Assembly (NCBI RefSeq): GCF_001580995.1
Contig: NZ_LHZU01000127.1
Location: 1-61,132 of the forward strand
Direction: 5' to 3'
Source: Acetobacter senegalensis
Lineage (GTDB): Bacteria; Pseudomonadota; Alphaproteobacteria; Acetobacterales; Acetobacteraceae
DNA: 61,132 nucleotides
A model generated the notes under the pieces. It was not told the origin of the DNA. It made no database searches and saw nothing but the letters and a program-made list of their open reading frames with translations. The translations under genes and the position numbers were made by a program. Of the stretch, positions 1 to 8,888 are shown one piece after another. The stretch's first letter is position 1. Each line of letters starts with the position of its first letter.

Positions 1-48
1 AATATGCGCCGCTTTCTCCTACTGGAGCGGATTAACGCCGCCGCGTAG
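1..48 (+). CDS. Possible C-terminal tail of an ORF entering from outside the window
   Basis: The frame beginning at base 1 is open for 15 codons and ends at TAG 46-48. The residues read NMRRFLLLERINAAA. I do not recognise the protein and cannot tell whether it is a real gene end or chance. A strong hairpin (67-95) follows 18 bases later, which would fit the end of a transcription unit. Confidence 0.2.
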   Translation, partial: NMRRFLLLERINAAA

Positions 49-66
49 CAGTCCAGAGTATGAGAC

Positions 67-95
67 TTTCACTCTGCTCAAAACGCAGAGTGAAA
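67..95. terminator. 11-bp perfect inverted repeat (hairpin)
   Basis: TTTCACTCTGC (67-77) and GCAGAGTGAAA (85-95) pair perfectly around a 7-base loop. No T-tract follows on either strand, so an intrinsic terminator is only one possibility. It lies in the 366-base gap between the possible gene end at 48 and the receptor gene end at 414; I see nothing else in bases 96-413. Confidence 0.4.
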
Positions 96-413
96 ATCAG
101 GTCAACAAACCAGCAAGCAACACGCAAAAAAAGAACCAATTAACGGTTCTTCGATCCCTCCAAGTCGCAAAACTATCTCGCCCACATCAACGAACACGGA
201 GCCAACCGCATTCATGAATTGTTGCCATAGAGTTGGCAACCTACAAATAGGCTGCACAACAGTGCCTTATAATCAGGTCAACCAGAACAGAAGAATACGT
301 AATGCAGGAGTCACATCCACAATAACTTGGTACTATCCTCCTGTCTACGAAACTGACAGCAGACCATGTTAGCCGACTGCTCGACGGATAAACTCCCTCT
401 TTGTCAAGGTCTG

Positions 414-2906
414 TTAAAACTCTGCAGAGACTGTTCCATAAAACTCACGTGGTGCTGCCACAAAGAGGTTGTAATTATCATCCCCGCTAATACCGGCACT
501 ACCAGTAATACCGCCGATATAATTTTTATTGAACAAGTTTGTTACACCAAAATTTGTTTTAATATTCTGAGCAAAACCAATTTTTCCAAAATTATACGCT
601 AGCCCAAGTGTTCCTAGCCAGTAAGCTGGAACCTTTTGATCATTCATGAACGTAATAGGTCGCGAACTAAGATAATTCACATTAAAGTTAAACGTGGCTC
701 TATGCCAGTTATAAGTCAGATCTGCTTTATACATAAATTTTGGATAATAGACCTGTCTTTTACCTTTAATATCATAATTTTGTCCACCATAATTGACCGA
801 TCTGGACTGATAGCGTGCGTCGGCCCAGCCAAAACTGTTGGTAATGGAAAGACCTTTGATAGGTCTTATAACACCCTGAATATCAGCGCCATTTACAGTT
901 TCCCTACCGACATTCATATAAGCTGTATAAGTATTATTACTCACGCCCTCTGTAATTGTTGCGAGTCTATTGTAGTAATCCGTGTGATAAAAATCAACAG
1001 AACCAGAGAAAATACGTGAATTGTAACGATAGCCAACGACATAGTTCCACGTCCGTTCAGGACGGAGCTTATCTTTATTGGCGTCAAATACATCTTGTGC
1101 CATCTGACCAGGTGAGTTTTTACCCAAACCACCCCATGGGCCGCCACTGGTTTGGGTTTTAAAGTCATATGCTCTTAAATTTTCAGCAATATCCCAGTAA
1201 AATTCATGATTATCGAGAAAATTATAGTCAAAATTAAAATGTGGTAAAAAAGCTGCGGATGCTGTCATGGTGCCATTTACGGCGTGACGGTAATAAGGGT
1301 TCCATCCTTCAGCCTCTAGCTGCGCAGTATAATCGGCTTTTGTCCCGCCGTGCGTCGTTTGAGTAAGCGATTTAAAGCCAGCCAACAGAGTCATGCCTGG
1401 AATAATCGTCCAACGATCCTGAAGGAAAAACTGGAATGTATTCGTGTTGAATGAATCATCATACCATGTATGGGCCTGGCTTTTTTTGAAGTCCGAATTC
1501 GAATTGTGCCCAGAATTCAGATTATCTTCATAAAGCCTATAGTCATCGCTCCAGTAGTTGTTTTCGTACCATATGCCAGTATCGATATGGTTGTTTTTCG
1601 GAGCATCTATCGAGAATTTTTGAGTAAAACCCAAACGTTGACCGTAAAGATGCGGCATGCCAAGGGCCATAGGAACACCAGAAACAGTTCCATCTGCATT
1701 CAGGCTTACTGCACCATAACTTGGTGAAGTTACAAAGTTATTAGTATAACCAGATGTTCCGCTTGTTAACCCCGCATAAGCTGTTGTGTCTGAGCGGACA
1801 TTTTTAAATAAATCAAAATGTCCATTAATATAGGAAAGATAGGTTCTCTGAATCTGGGAACCATCCCAGACGTAGTTACCAATATCATCATTTGACAGTA
1901 TACCTTCATAACCAGGAGGTACGTTATTGGTATACTGTGCATAATATGCCCATAGTTTTGCTTTTTCATAATCGGGTTTGAGAAAAGTTGCGTTACGGCC
2001 CATTTTGCGCCAAGTGTTAAGATTCATAGGCATATAGTTAGCCTGTGTAAAATTACCGTAACCAAAAAAAGCAGTTATTTTACCACGATCACCAACAGGT
2101 TGGACCAGTTTTGCATCGGCCTGTAATTCGTTCTGATATCCCACCCCCTTCCAGAGGTTGCTGTTTGTTCTGGCAAAAGAGGCATAAAATTTTGTACCTG
2201 TATTGTTCAGAATGCCACTATCAACACGCGCATATGTACGGAATGCCTGGTAACTACCAAAAGTTTGACTGATCTTCCCACCAGCCTTGTCTTTTGGGGT
2301 GCTACTTATATACGAAATAGCACCCCCAAGATTTTGAGCGGAAAATGTATCGAGAGCCCCAGCCCCCTGAGACATGCTCATGCCGCCAATATCATCTTGG
2401 ATGATGGCCTGCGTAATGGCAACACCATTTGAATTGAGGTAACCCTGCCCCCCGAGAGGCATGCCATCCAACATCGCCCCAATTTGGTCTTGTGTAAAAC
2501 CACGCATATAAAAATTATTTGCCCATGTATCCAAACCGAATGCATCAGATGAAGTAAAATTCACGCCAGGTGTTGTCTGAGCTAGAATTTGCATGGGGTT
2601 AGTGCCAGAAACAAACTGATCCATTACTGCGCGTGTAACAGCAACCTGTGCACCGTGACTACGCACACGCGCTCTTTGCACTAGAATACTTTCTTCTCCA
2701 CCTTTTGCTGGTCCTAACCGACGTTTAACCGCATAACCAGTTACAGTTTTTTTATGAGAAGGACTTATTTCGTGAGCCTTACTCGTGACTTTACTCTTAT
2801 TTTTTCTGTCTCCAGAGAGGGTTTTGGCGTCCGCAGAGGAAAGGACAGTCGTTCCGACCAAAAGAATTTTCAGAAAAAAAAGAGAGGAAAAACGGAACTC
2901 TTTCAT
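414..2906 (-). CDS. TonB-dependent outer-membrane receptor (qhp-linked)
   Basis: Outer-membrane TonB-dependent receptor of 830 aa; ligand unknown. I place the start at ATG 2906, which has a strong ribosome site (AGGAAGG) and opens a clear signal peptide (MKEFRFSSLFFLKILL, cleavage near SSADA). The frame is open to a GTG at 2978, but that adds a non-signal N-terminus. The plug domain is visible in stretches such as YMRGFTQDQIGAMLDGMPLGGQ and SQGAGALDTFSAQNLGGAIS, and the chain ends in the aromatic AEF typical of beta-barrel C-termini. It is clearly a paralogue of the receptors at 22918-25329 and 58168-60540, both of which sit next to phospholipase C genes. It lies 255 bp downstream of the qhp/molybdenum hydroxylase operon on the same strand, so it may be co-regulated with it; import of an amine or a cofactor component is speculation. 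Confidence 0.9.
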   Translation of the reverse strand: MKEFRFSSLFFLKILLVGTTVLSSADAKTLSGDRKNKSKVTSKAHEISPSHKKTVTGYAVKRRLGPAKGGEESILVQRARVRSHGAQVAVTRAVMDQFVSGTNPMQILAQTTPGVNFTSSDAFGLDTWANNFYMRGFTQDQIGAMLDGMPLGGQGYLNSNGVAITQAIIQDDIGGMSMSQGAGALDTFSAQNLGGAISYISSTPKDKAGGKISQTFGSYQAFRTYARVDSGILNNTGTKFYASFARTNSNLWKGVGYQNELQADAKLVQPVGDRGKITAFFGYGNFTQANYMPMNLNTWRKMGRNATFLKPDYEKAKLWAYYAQYTNNVPPGYEGILSNDDIGNYVWDGSQIQRTYLSYINGHFDLFKNVRSDTTAYAGLTSGTSGYTNNFVTSPSYGAVSLNADGTVSGVPMALGMPHLYGQRLGFTQKFSIDAPKNNHIDTGIWYENNYWSDDYRLYEDNLNSGHNSNSDFKKSQAHTWYDDSFNTNTFQFFLQDRWTIIPGMTLLAGFKSLTQTTHGGTKADYTAQLEAEGWNPYYRHAVNGTMTASAAFLPHFNFDYNFLDNHEFYWDIAENLRAYDFKTQTSGGPWGGLGKNSPGQMAQDVFDANKDKLRPERTWNYVVGYRYNSRIFSGSVDFYHTDYYNRLATITEGVSNNTYTAYMNVGRETVNGADIQGVIRPIKGLSITNSFGWADARYQSRSVNYGGQNYDIKGKRQVYYPKFMYKADLTYNWHRATFNFNVNYLSSRPITFMNDQKVPAYWLGTLGLAYNFGKIGFAQNIKTNFGVTNLFNKNYIGGITGSAGISGDDNYNLFVAAPREFYGTVSAEF

Positions 2907-3086
2907 ATGCTTCCTTCCTGGAAAAAGAGTGCTAGCAAAGCACCTAGTTTGGTTCATGAATTTTTTTACGGAATTCACTATTCTACTCTTTAGCTCCCCG
3001 TTTTGGTTCGGTTCCGGAACGTTCAGTTAGAAACTCAAGAGAGTCAAGTTGATTATATCACGAAAGACTCCGTAAAATACTAGATG

Positions 3087-3100
3087 TTGCTTAATAAGCA
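3087..3100. promoter_or_regulatory. TTGCTTAA half-site with short dyad upstream of the receptor gene
   Basis: TGCTTA-A-TAAGCA (3088-3100) is a 6-bp dyad preceded by T, giving TTGCTTAA at 3087-3094. The same octamer forms the inner arms of the perfect palindrome upstream of qhpA (13702-13733). It lies about 180 bp upstream of the receptor start. A shared regulator of qhpA and this receptor is an inference. Confidence 0.3.
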
Positions 3101-3161
3101 CAAAGAGGAATTTTGTGTGAGGTCGACTGTAAATGCGGAATAAAATAAGATGAGGATTTTA

Positions 3162-5348
3162 TCATAAATCCATCTGGTGAAATGGATAAGATCTATATCT
3201 TTTACCTGTTGCATTGAATAAAGCATTGCCAAGAGCAGGAAAGGCTGAGGTAGTGCCTACCTCCCCTATACCCCCAGGCTCTTCTCCACTATTGATAATA
3301 TGCACGTCAATTAAAGGGGTTTCATTTATTCTCATCAATCTATAGTTATGAAAATTAGTTTGTTCTACTTGGCCATTTTTTATAGTAATTTCTCCATATA
3401 AAGCCGCAGTGAATCCAAAAAGTAACCCACCTTCCATTTGTGCAATAAGAGCATCTTGATTAATGGCAATACCACAATCAACCACGGCTGTGACCTTCTT
3501 TATCATGATCGGACCGCCCTGCGGTACAGCAACCTCTGTCACCACCGCGCAATGTGTACCAAACGCATTATGTAGTGCCACACCACGCCCTGTTCTAGCA
3601 GGCAATGCTGTCCCCCATTGGCTTTCTTGCATAACACGTTTCAAAACAGCTACAGAACGAGGGTTTTTCTGTAAAAGACGGAGCCTATATTCAATGGGAT
3701 CAATTTGAGCTTCTGCGGCAAGTTCATCCATAAAGCTTTCAACAACGTACACATTGTGCGCAGGTCCAACTCCACGCCACCAGCTTACAGGCACTGGTGT
3801 TTGGACACGCGTCCATGTCACGCGCATAAGCGGTAGTTCATAAGGTGTCTGAACAGCGCCTTCAACCGCATCGGAATCCAGTTTACCCGCCGGCAGGCCG
3901 CCGGACGCAAAGCGGTCTACAACTGATGGACCGCTCACATGATGGCACCAGGCAAGCGGTAAGCCATCAGCCCCTAGTGACGCACGCACTCTATCAAAAT
4001 AAGCAGGACGAAACAGGTCCTGCCTTATATCTTCTTCACGGCTCCAGATAAATTTGACCGGAGCAGAAATTTTACAAGAAAATTTTGTCGCTTGTTCAAG
4101 AAAGTCTGTTGCCAGCCTTCGTCCAAAACTACCGCCAATCATGTAATTATGTATGGCTATTTTCTCTTCTGGCAGGCCGGTTATTTGCGCCACTGCCTTG
4201 CGTGCCCGTGTAGGCACCTGTGTTCCCATCCAGACATCGCACCCATCAGCGCGCACATGCAGTGTTGTATTTAACGGCTCCATCGGCGCGTGTGCCAGGA
4301 AGGGTAACTGGTATGCTTGTTCTATATTTTTCCCAGATTTTAAAGCAGCATCTGTTCCCGTATCATCCCGTGCAACAACCGCAGGAATGGAGTGCGTTGC
4401 ATCCCGAATAATATTTCTTATATCCTCGGAGGACAAAGTAGCGTTTGGCCCTTGGTTCCATTTTATTTTAAGAGCGTCAAGCCCCTTGCGAGCAGTCCAG
4501 TAGTTTTTGGCAATAACAGCAATTGTGCCTTCATCGTGAAGCACATCTAAAACACCCGGTATGGCTTTTGTTTTATCTGCATCAATACTATCTACACTTG
4601 CACCCAAGACAGGAGGCCCCATAACTGCGGCAAAAACCATGCCTGGCACACGTATGTCGATACCAAAAATGGCCTTCCCTGTTACTTTTTCAGGAATATC
4701 AACTCGTGGAAAAGTATGGCCTATAAGCTTCCATTCTGCAGGAGGCTTGAGAGGAATGTGGTCAGGCACATGCTGTCGGGCCGCATCAAGGGCGAAATCG
4801 CCATAAGGCGCATGATAGCGCCCTGATACATCAGATATGATTCCGTTTTCTGCGTGAAGGTTTTGTTGGGGAAGGTTCCATTTCTCAGCAGCCGCAGCTA
4901 GCAGCATAAGCCTTGCTGATGCTCCAGCTTGCCTGAGCGGGATCCACCCTTTTCTCACAGATTTAGACCCGCCAGTAGAAAGAGATTTCAGAAATATAGG
5001 TGAAATATCACTGACTTCTTGTGGTAACGCAGTAAAAACCGTTATAGCCTCAAGCGCAACCTCAAGCTCTTCTGCTATCATCATGGCTTCGGTGGTATAA
5101 ATACCTTGCCCCATTTCTATATTGGGAACAATAAGTGAAAACTGATTATCTGTCCCAATCCTGACTAGCCCACCTAGCGTTGTCGCAATGTCCGGTTTCG
5201 GAGAATCAGATAAAGCAAAGCGCGATGCCTCAGCATGTACGCGGGGTGCTTGTACAAATGCCAGTAGCAATCCGCCTCCAGCCAAAAAATGACGGCGAGA
5301 CACCGCACCTAAGGTATTGTTGGCATGATGAACAAAAACTGGCGACAT
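3162..5348 (-). CDS. Tat-exported molybdenum hydroxylase large subunit (IorB/aldehyde dehydrogenase-like)
   Basis: 728-aa molybdopterin-binding subunit of the xanthine dehydrogenase superfamily, closest in architecture to the isoquinoline 1-oxidoreductase beta / periplasmic aldehyde oxidoreductase large subunits. The N-terminus has a twin-arginine signal (SRRHFLAGGGLLLAF, residues ~18-33), so it acts in the periplasm. Family segments are GGSFGRRL and, near the C-terminus, GGIGEVGTTSAFPALGNAL, which carries the conserved glutamate expected at the molybdenum centre. The start at ATG 5348 has AGGAGG five bases upstream. It begins 12 bp after qhpE, so it is very probably the last gene of the qhp operon. 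No [2Fe-2S] small subunit or cytochrome gene is adjacent, which such enzymes normally need. Oxidation of the aldehyde made by the amine dehydrogenase is a reasonable inference, not shown. Confidence 0.85.
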   Translation of the reverse strand: MSPVFVHHANNTLGAVSRRHFLAGGGLLLAFVQAPRVHAEASRFALSDSPKPDIATTLGGLVRIGTDNQFSLIVPNIEMGQGIYTTEAMMIAEELEVALEAITVFTALPQEVSDISPIFLKSLSTGGSKSVRKGWIPLRQAGASARLMLLAAAAEKWNLPQQNLHAENGIISDVSGRYHAPYGDFALDAARQHVPDHIPLKPPAEWKLIGHTFPRVDIPEKVTGKAIFGIDIRVPGMVFAAVMGPPVLGASVDSIDADKTKAIPGVLDVLHDEGTIAVIAKNYWTARKGLDALKIKWNQGPNATLSSEDIRNIIRDATHSIPAVVARDDTGTDAALKSGKNIEQAYQLPFLAHAPMEPLNTTLHVRADGCDVWMGTQVPTRARKAVAQITGLPEEKIAIHNYMIGGSFGRRLATDFLEQATKFSCKISAPVKFIWSREEDIRQDLFRPAYFDRVRASLGADGLPLAWCHHVSGPSVVDRFASGGLPAGKLDSDAVEGAVQTPYELPLMRVTWTRVQTPVPVSWWRGVGPAHNVYVVESFMDELAAEAQIDPIEYRLRLLQKNPRSVAVLKRVMQESQWGTALPARTGRGVALHNAFGTHCAVVTEVAVPQGGPIMIKKVTAVVDCGIAINQDALIAQMEGGLLFGFTAALYGEITIKNGQVEQTNFHNYRLMRINETPLIDVHIINSGEEPGGIGEVGTTSAFPALGNALFNATGKRYRSYPFHQMDL

Positions 5349-5360
5349 TAGGGCCTCCTG

Positions 5361-6179
5361 TCAGGTGAGAGATCGGCTAATATGCACTGAAGAGGCATCA
5401 GCTTTCTGTCGCAAAACATCTTCCAGAGTGGATGAAAGCCCTCTCTCTCTAATTTCTTGCAGAAAGCACGCAGATGAACCTGTTATTTGGGCGACAGAAA
5501 AACTAACACCATAAAGGTTCCGGCGTTGCGGCAGCCCAGGGATTGCTCGCGGGTAACCTGGAGCAGAAAGTGTCAGCTTTTCGTTTTCTGACATTACTTG
5601 GTAGCTTGTGCATGGTATATCCCAGTCCAGTGTCACACCCACAACATCAGGCAAGATACCGGGATAGCAGACAGTCCCGTCTACATCATGTGCTGCAATA
5701 AGTGTTGCGCCAGCCTGTCTGGCACTACCGATAGCTGTGATCAGTGCTTCAGCATGGGCTGGATTTGTTGAACCCAGACTAAGGTTAATCAGGTGAACTC
5801 GTTGTGTAATTGCCCATTCGATAGCTGTAACAAGTGCATTTTTACTTGTTTTAAGGCTGTCATTAAAAACCTGAATGGGCACATAAAGGGCTTCTGGGGC
5901 CTTTTCCTGAATCGCGGCCATAACAGCTGTACCATGCCCTAAACGGTCCGTGGTTACGTCTTCACCATATTCTTTTCTTTGACCCGGATAAATGGCAATT
6001 CCCGGTAATAGACGGCTTGCATCAATGTGGGGGTGGCGTGGATTAACTCCGCTATCTATGACGGCAATCCGCACGCCATCTCCCGTGTAGCCAGAGAGAC
6101 AAGATGGATGGTCAAGCGGCCGCGGCAAAGGAGGTTGTGAGAGCTCAGGCATACATGTTCTTCCACGAAGTGCTGACAT
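5361..6179 (-). CDS. qhpE: Subtilisin-like serine protease QhpE
   Basis: 272-aa S8-family protease. The triad is visible: Asp42 in AVIDSGVNP, His82 in GHGTAVMA and Ser226 in GVSFSVA, where GVS replaces the usual GTS. It has no signal peptide or propeptide, so it should stay in the cytoplasm. In Paracoccus, QhpE is the unusual protease that removes the leader of the cross-linked gamma subunit during amine dehydrogenase biogenesis; its position after qhpF here supports the same role. The start at ATG 6179 overlaps the end of qhpF by 35 bases; ATG 6152 is an alternative that would drop nine residues. Family assignment is firm, role inferred from operon context. Confidence 0.9.
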   Translation of the reverse strand: MSALRGRTCMPELSQPPLPRPLDHPSCLSGYTGDGVRIAVIDSGVNPRHPHIDASRLLPGIAIYPGQRKEYGEDVTTDRLGHGTAVMAAIQEKAPEALYVPIQVFNDSLKTSKNALVTAIEWAITQRVHLINLSLGSTNPAHAEALITAIGSARQAGATLIAAHDVDGTVCYPGILPDVVGVTLDWDIPCTSYQVMSENEKLTLSAPGYPRAIPGLPQRRNLYGVSFSVAQITGSSACFLQEIRERGLSSTLEDVLRQKADASSVHISRSLT

Positions 6180-7845
6180 GTATTCCGTCTTCTTTAAGGG
6201 TAATAATCTGATCTGCCAGTTTTGACAGTTCAGGACGATGTGTAATGATAATAAGTGTTGCCGCCGGAAATGCTTCTCTTAAACCAGAAGTAATGATTTG
6301 CTCTGTCGTAGAATCAAGAGCCGCGGCGGGTTCATCCAATATCAAGATATCTGGATTGCGTAACAATGCACGTGCAAAGGCGATACGTTGGCGTTCCCCC
6401 GCTGAAAGGGATTGCCCCCTCTCGCCCGTTTGTGTTTCTAACCCATCAGGTAGACTAGCAATAAGACCTTCTAACCCAGCAAGTCGTACTGCTCGTGCAA
6501 TATCTTTGGGTGTAGCTTCTGGCATACCAAATCTTATGTTGGCAGCGATCGTATCATTAAATAGATACGGTGATTGATCAATTAAAAGAATTTTTTTTCT
6601 TAGATCACCTAACTGGATTTTTTTTAGGTCAAAATCACCAACGGTTACAGAGCCCTTATCGGGATCTATATTCCGAACAATTAAGTCAGCAAGACTTGAT
6701 TTTCCGACACCACTGTGACCAAGCACTGTGCATAAATATCCATGTGGAATTTCAAAACTCACATCACGTAGCACATCACGCGAGCCATGGCACAGAGACA
6801 CATTCTCAAAACGAATAGTCATAGGGAGACCCGTAAGTGTACGGGCATCTGGGCGTTCGCGCACTTCTGGTTGTGCTTCAAACAATTCAATAATTCGAGC
6901 CAATGAAACACGGGCTGAACTTAATCCAGACGCTAATCCCATAAGCACCTGCACCGGTCCAAAAAGACGTGCCTGATAACTCATGAAAGCAACAAGAGTG
7001 CCAATCGTCATATGACCATGTATGACTTGTATGCCACCATATAACACAATGCAGGAAGAAGTGAGAGTTAACACTGTACCCGGGACGGCGCCCGCCAGAA
7101 AAGAGGTAAATTGCATGCGCATCATGGCAGAAACAAACGCGTTATTGCCAGCCTTAAACCTGGCGATTTCGTTTTCCTTGGCATTTAAAGCAGTAATGAC
7201 ACGCATAGCCATGATAGTTTCGACAAGCATACTCCCCAGATCAGCTCCACGTTCACGCATCTGACGTGTAAGATCCGTCAGTTTTTTCTGATAATGCATA
7301 AAAATAAACATGCAGACTGGAATAAGAACAACGCTGAAAAGAGCCATTCGCCAGTCAAGCCAGAGCATAAGCGCTATGCACCCACCAAGAGTCAGCACAT
7401 TGCTAACTACTGAAAGGAAAGTATCAGCCGTAGCGCGTTGAATGTCACTAATATCACTATTAATACGCGACATCAGGTCACCAAGACGAAAGCGCGCATA
7501 AAAACGCGGCGAGAGTGTTTGCAAATGCCGCAAAAGAGCCTCTCGCATGTCAAACAGCATAGATGACGAAGCAGAAATATACAGATAGCTTGAAAGGATA
7601 TTCAGAGCGTATCCCCCAATTGCGATAATAACCATCGCTACAGCAATTTCGATCAGCGCCGTTATGTTACGTGGTATAAGCGCAACATCTATCATCTGCC
7701 GTGATAACCAAGGCTGTGACAGGCCAAGACCTGTTGCCATAAGGCTAATCAAGATAACAAAAACTAATGGGCGCAGGTAAGGCTTCATAAATGGCCGCAA
7801 TAAACTGTAGCTACGCCACGGTGCGGGAGAAGAGAAGGTGCTCAT
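6145..7845 (-). CDS. qhpF: ABC exporter QhpF (fused permease-ATPase)
   Basis: 566-aa half-transporter with an N-terminal six-helix exporter domain (residues ~20-310) and a C-terminal ATPase. Walker A is GHSGVGKSS (~374), the signature LSAGERQR (~481) and Walker B ILILDEPAAAL (~500). In known qhp operons the ABC protein exports the matured gamma subunit to the periplasm, because that peptide has no ordinary signal sequence. The start ATG overlaps the stop of qhpG as ATGA, which indicates translational coupling. Sequence alone would give only 'ABC multidrug/peptide exporter'; the qhp assignment comes from the surrounding genes. Confidence 0.9.
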   Translation of the reverse strand: MSTFSSPAPWRSYSLLRPFMKPYLRPLVFVILISLMATGLGLSQPWLSRQMIDVALIPRNITALIEIAVAMVIIAIGGYALNILSSYLYISASSSMLFDMREALLRHLQTLSPRFYARFRLGDLMSRINSDISDIQRATADTFLSVVSNVLTLGGCIALMLWLDWRMALFSVVLIPVCMFIFMHYQKKLTDLTRQMRERGADLGSMLVETIMAMRVITALNAKENEIARFKAGNNAFVSAMMRMQFTSFLAGAVPGTVLTLTSSCIVLYGGIQVIHGHMTIGTLVAFMSYQARLFGPVQVLMGLASGLSSARVSLARIIELFEAQPEVRERPDARTLTGLPMTIRFENVSLCHGSRDVLRDVSFEIPHGYLCTVLGHSGVGKSSLADLIVRNIDPDKGSVTVGDFDLKKIQLGDLRKKILLIDQSPYLFNDTIAANIRFGMPEATPKDIARAVRLAGLEGLIASLPDGLETQTGERGQSLSAGERQRIAFARALLRNPDILILDEPAAALDSTTEQIITSGLREAFPAATLIIITHRPELSKLADQIITLKEDGIHVSTSWKNMYA

Positions 7846-8867
7846 GCCGCAGTTGACCTACGAATTAAACGAAAATTATGAAGCCCATATTTTGGTTCGG
7901 GTAGTTTTTCAAGTTGTGCACTACACCATTCAAAACCCTTAATAAGATCTAAAACCTGCTGTCGCCACCATGGAGTACATCCGCCTGATGTATAAAACTG
8001 CACACAAAGCCTTAGATGGCGGCGCATAGCAGCCAACAGGAGAGAATGATAATGCTCAAGAATCTTATCACGGGAGGTTTCTGAACAGTCTCTGTCTGTC
8101 AGTGCTTGAATAACAGCAGCAGCAAGAACAGCCTCACGTGCCGCTTGGCCTGTTCCATCACCGCAAATAGGATCAAACGCAATGGCGTCTGTGCCACAAG
8201 CAAGCCAATTTGGACCTGAAAGCCGACTTAACATGCGGGGTGCTGTTTCAAATATGGCGCGAGCTGGCTCCGCAACAACGACACGACGTTGAAGATACCT
8301 GCTGCGGGAGAGAAGAGTGTCAAGTTCATCTCCAACTCCTAAAAGCCACCCTTGCCCGTAGCCTGTTGGAATTAAAAAAATCCATCCACTATCAAGTGAT
8401 TCAATCCAGCAGGCATTGCTTTCTTCCTTACATAGAAGCACAGCCTCTGCCGCTGATCCAATTCGTTTACCAAAAGACTGGTGACTGCTTTCCGGAAAGG
8501 GCGCTGCTGCAAAAACCAGAAAATCAGCGGCAGTGCCCGCCCTTATGTCTGAAACTGGCTGGGGCAGAAGGTTACTAAGTTGATGCGCACCAAATGCAAT
8601 ACCGGAATGTTTCACACTCACTGCATCATTATCACCCCAGGCCACAATTCTACGCGTGATTGGGTGGTATTGGCCTGTAGGCAGCCGCTCACCCAGACAA
8701 TCGTTCAAAAGATTAAGAGTGGCCCCGCTGAGCATAACAGCTGGGTTGCCAGAACGTTGGCGCGTATCGACACCCACCTTGATACCACTTCGCTCCAGCA
8801 GCCGTGTGCAGCAACGAGCAGAAATCCCGTCTCCTAATATCGCGATCAAATCTGGCTGCCTGCTCAA
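7842..8867 (-). CDS. qhpG: FAD-dependent monooxygenase QhpG
   Basis: 341-aa flavoprotein of the tryptophan halogenase/monooxygenase-like group. The N-terminal dinucleotide fold shows AILGDGISARCCTRLLERSG (residues ~9-28), and a second flavin-contact stretch FDPICGDGTGQAAREAVLA lies near residue 230. In Paracoccus, QhpG hydroxylates the tryptophan of the gamma subunit that becomes cysteine tryptophylquinone (CTQ). The apparent start is TTG 8867 with only a weak ribosome site, 21 bp after the qhpB stop, so translation may depend on qhpB. It is followed by qhpF in ATGA overlap. The reaction is assigned by operon position and fold. Confidence 0.87.
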   Translation of the reverse strand: MSRQPDLIAILGDGISARCCTRLLERSGIKVGVDTRQRSGNPAVMLSGATLNLLNDCLGERLPTGQYHPITRRIVAWGDNDAVSVKHSGIAFGAHQLSNLLPQPVSDIRAGTAADFLVFAAAPFPESSHQSFGKRIGSAAEAVLLCKEESNACWIESLDSGWIFLIPTGYGQGWLLGVGDELDTLLSRSRYLQRRVVVAEPARAIFETAPRMLSRLSGPNWLACGTDAIAFDPICGDGTGQAAREAVLAAAVIQALTDRDCSETSRDKILEHYHSLLLAAMRRHLRLCVQFYTSGGCTPWWRQQVLDLIKGFEWCSAQLEKLPEPKYGLHNFRLIRRSTAA

Positions 8868-8888
8868 AAGTGATATCTTTCTATGTTA

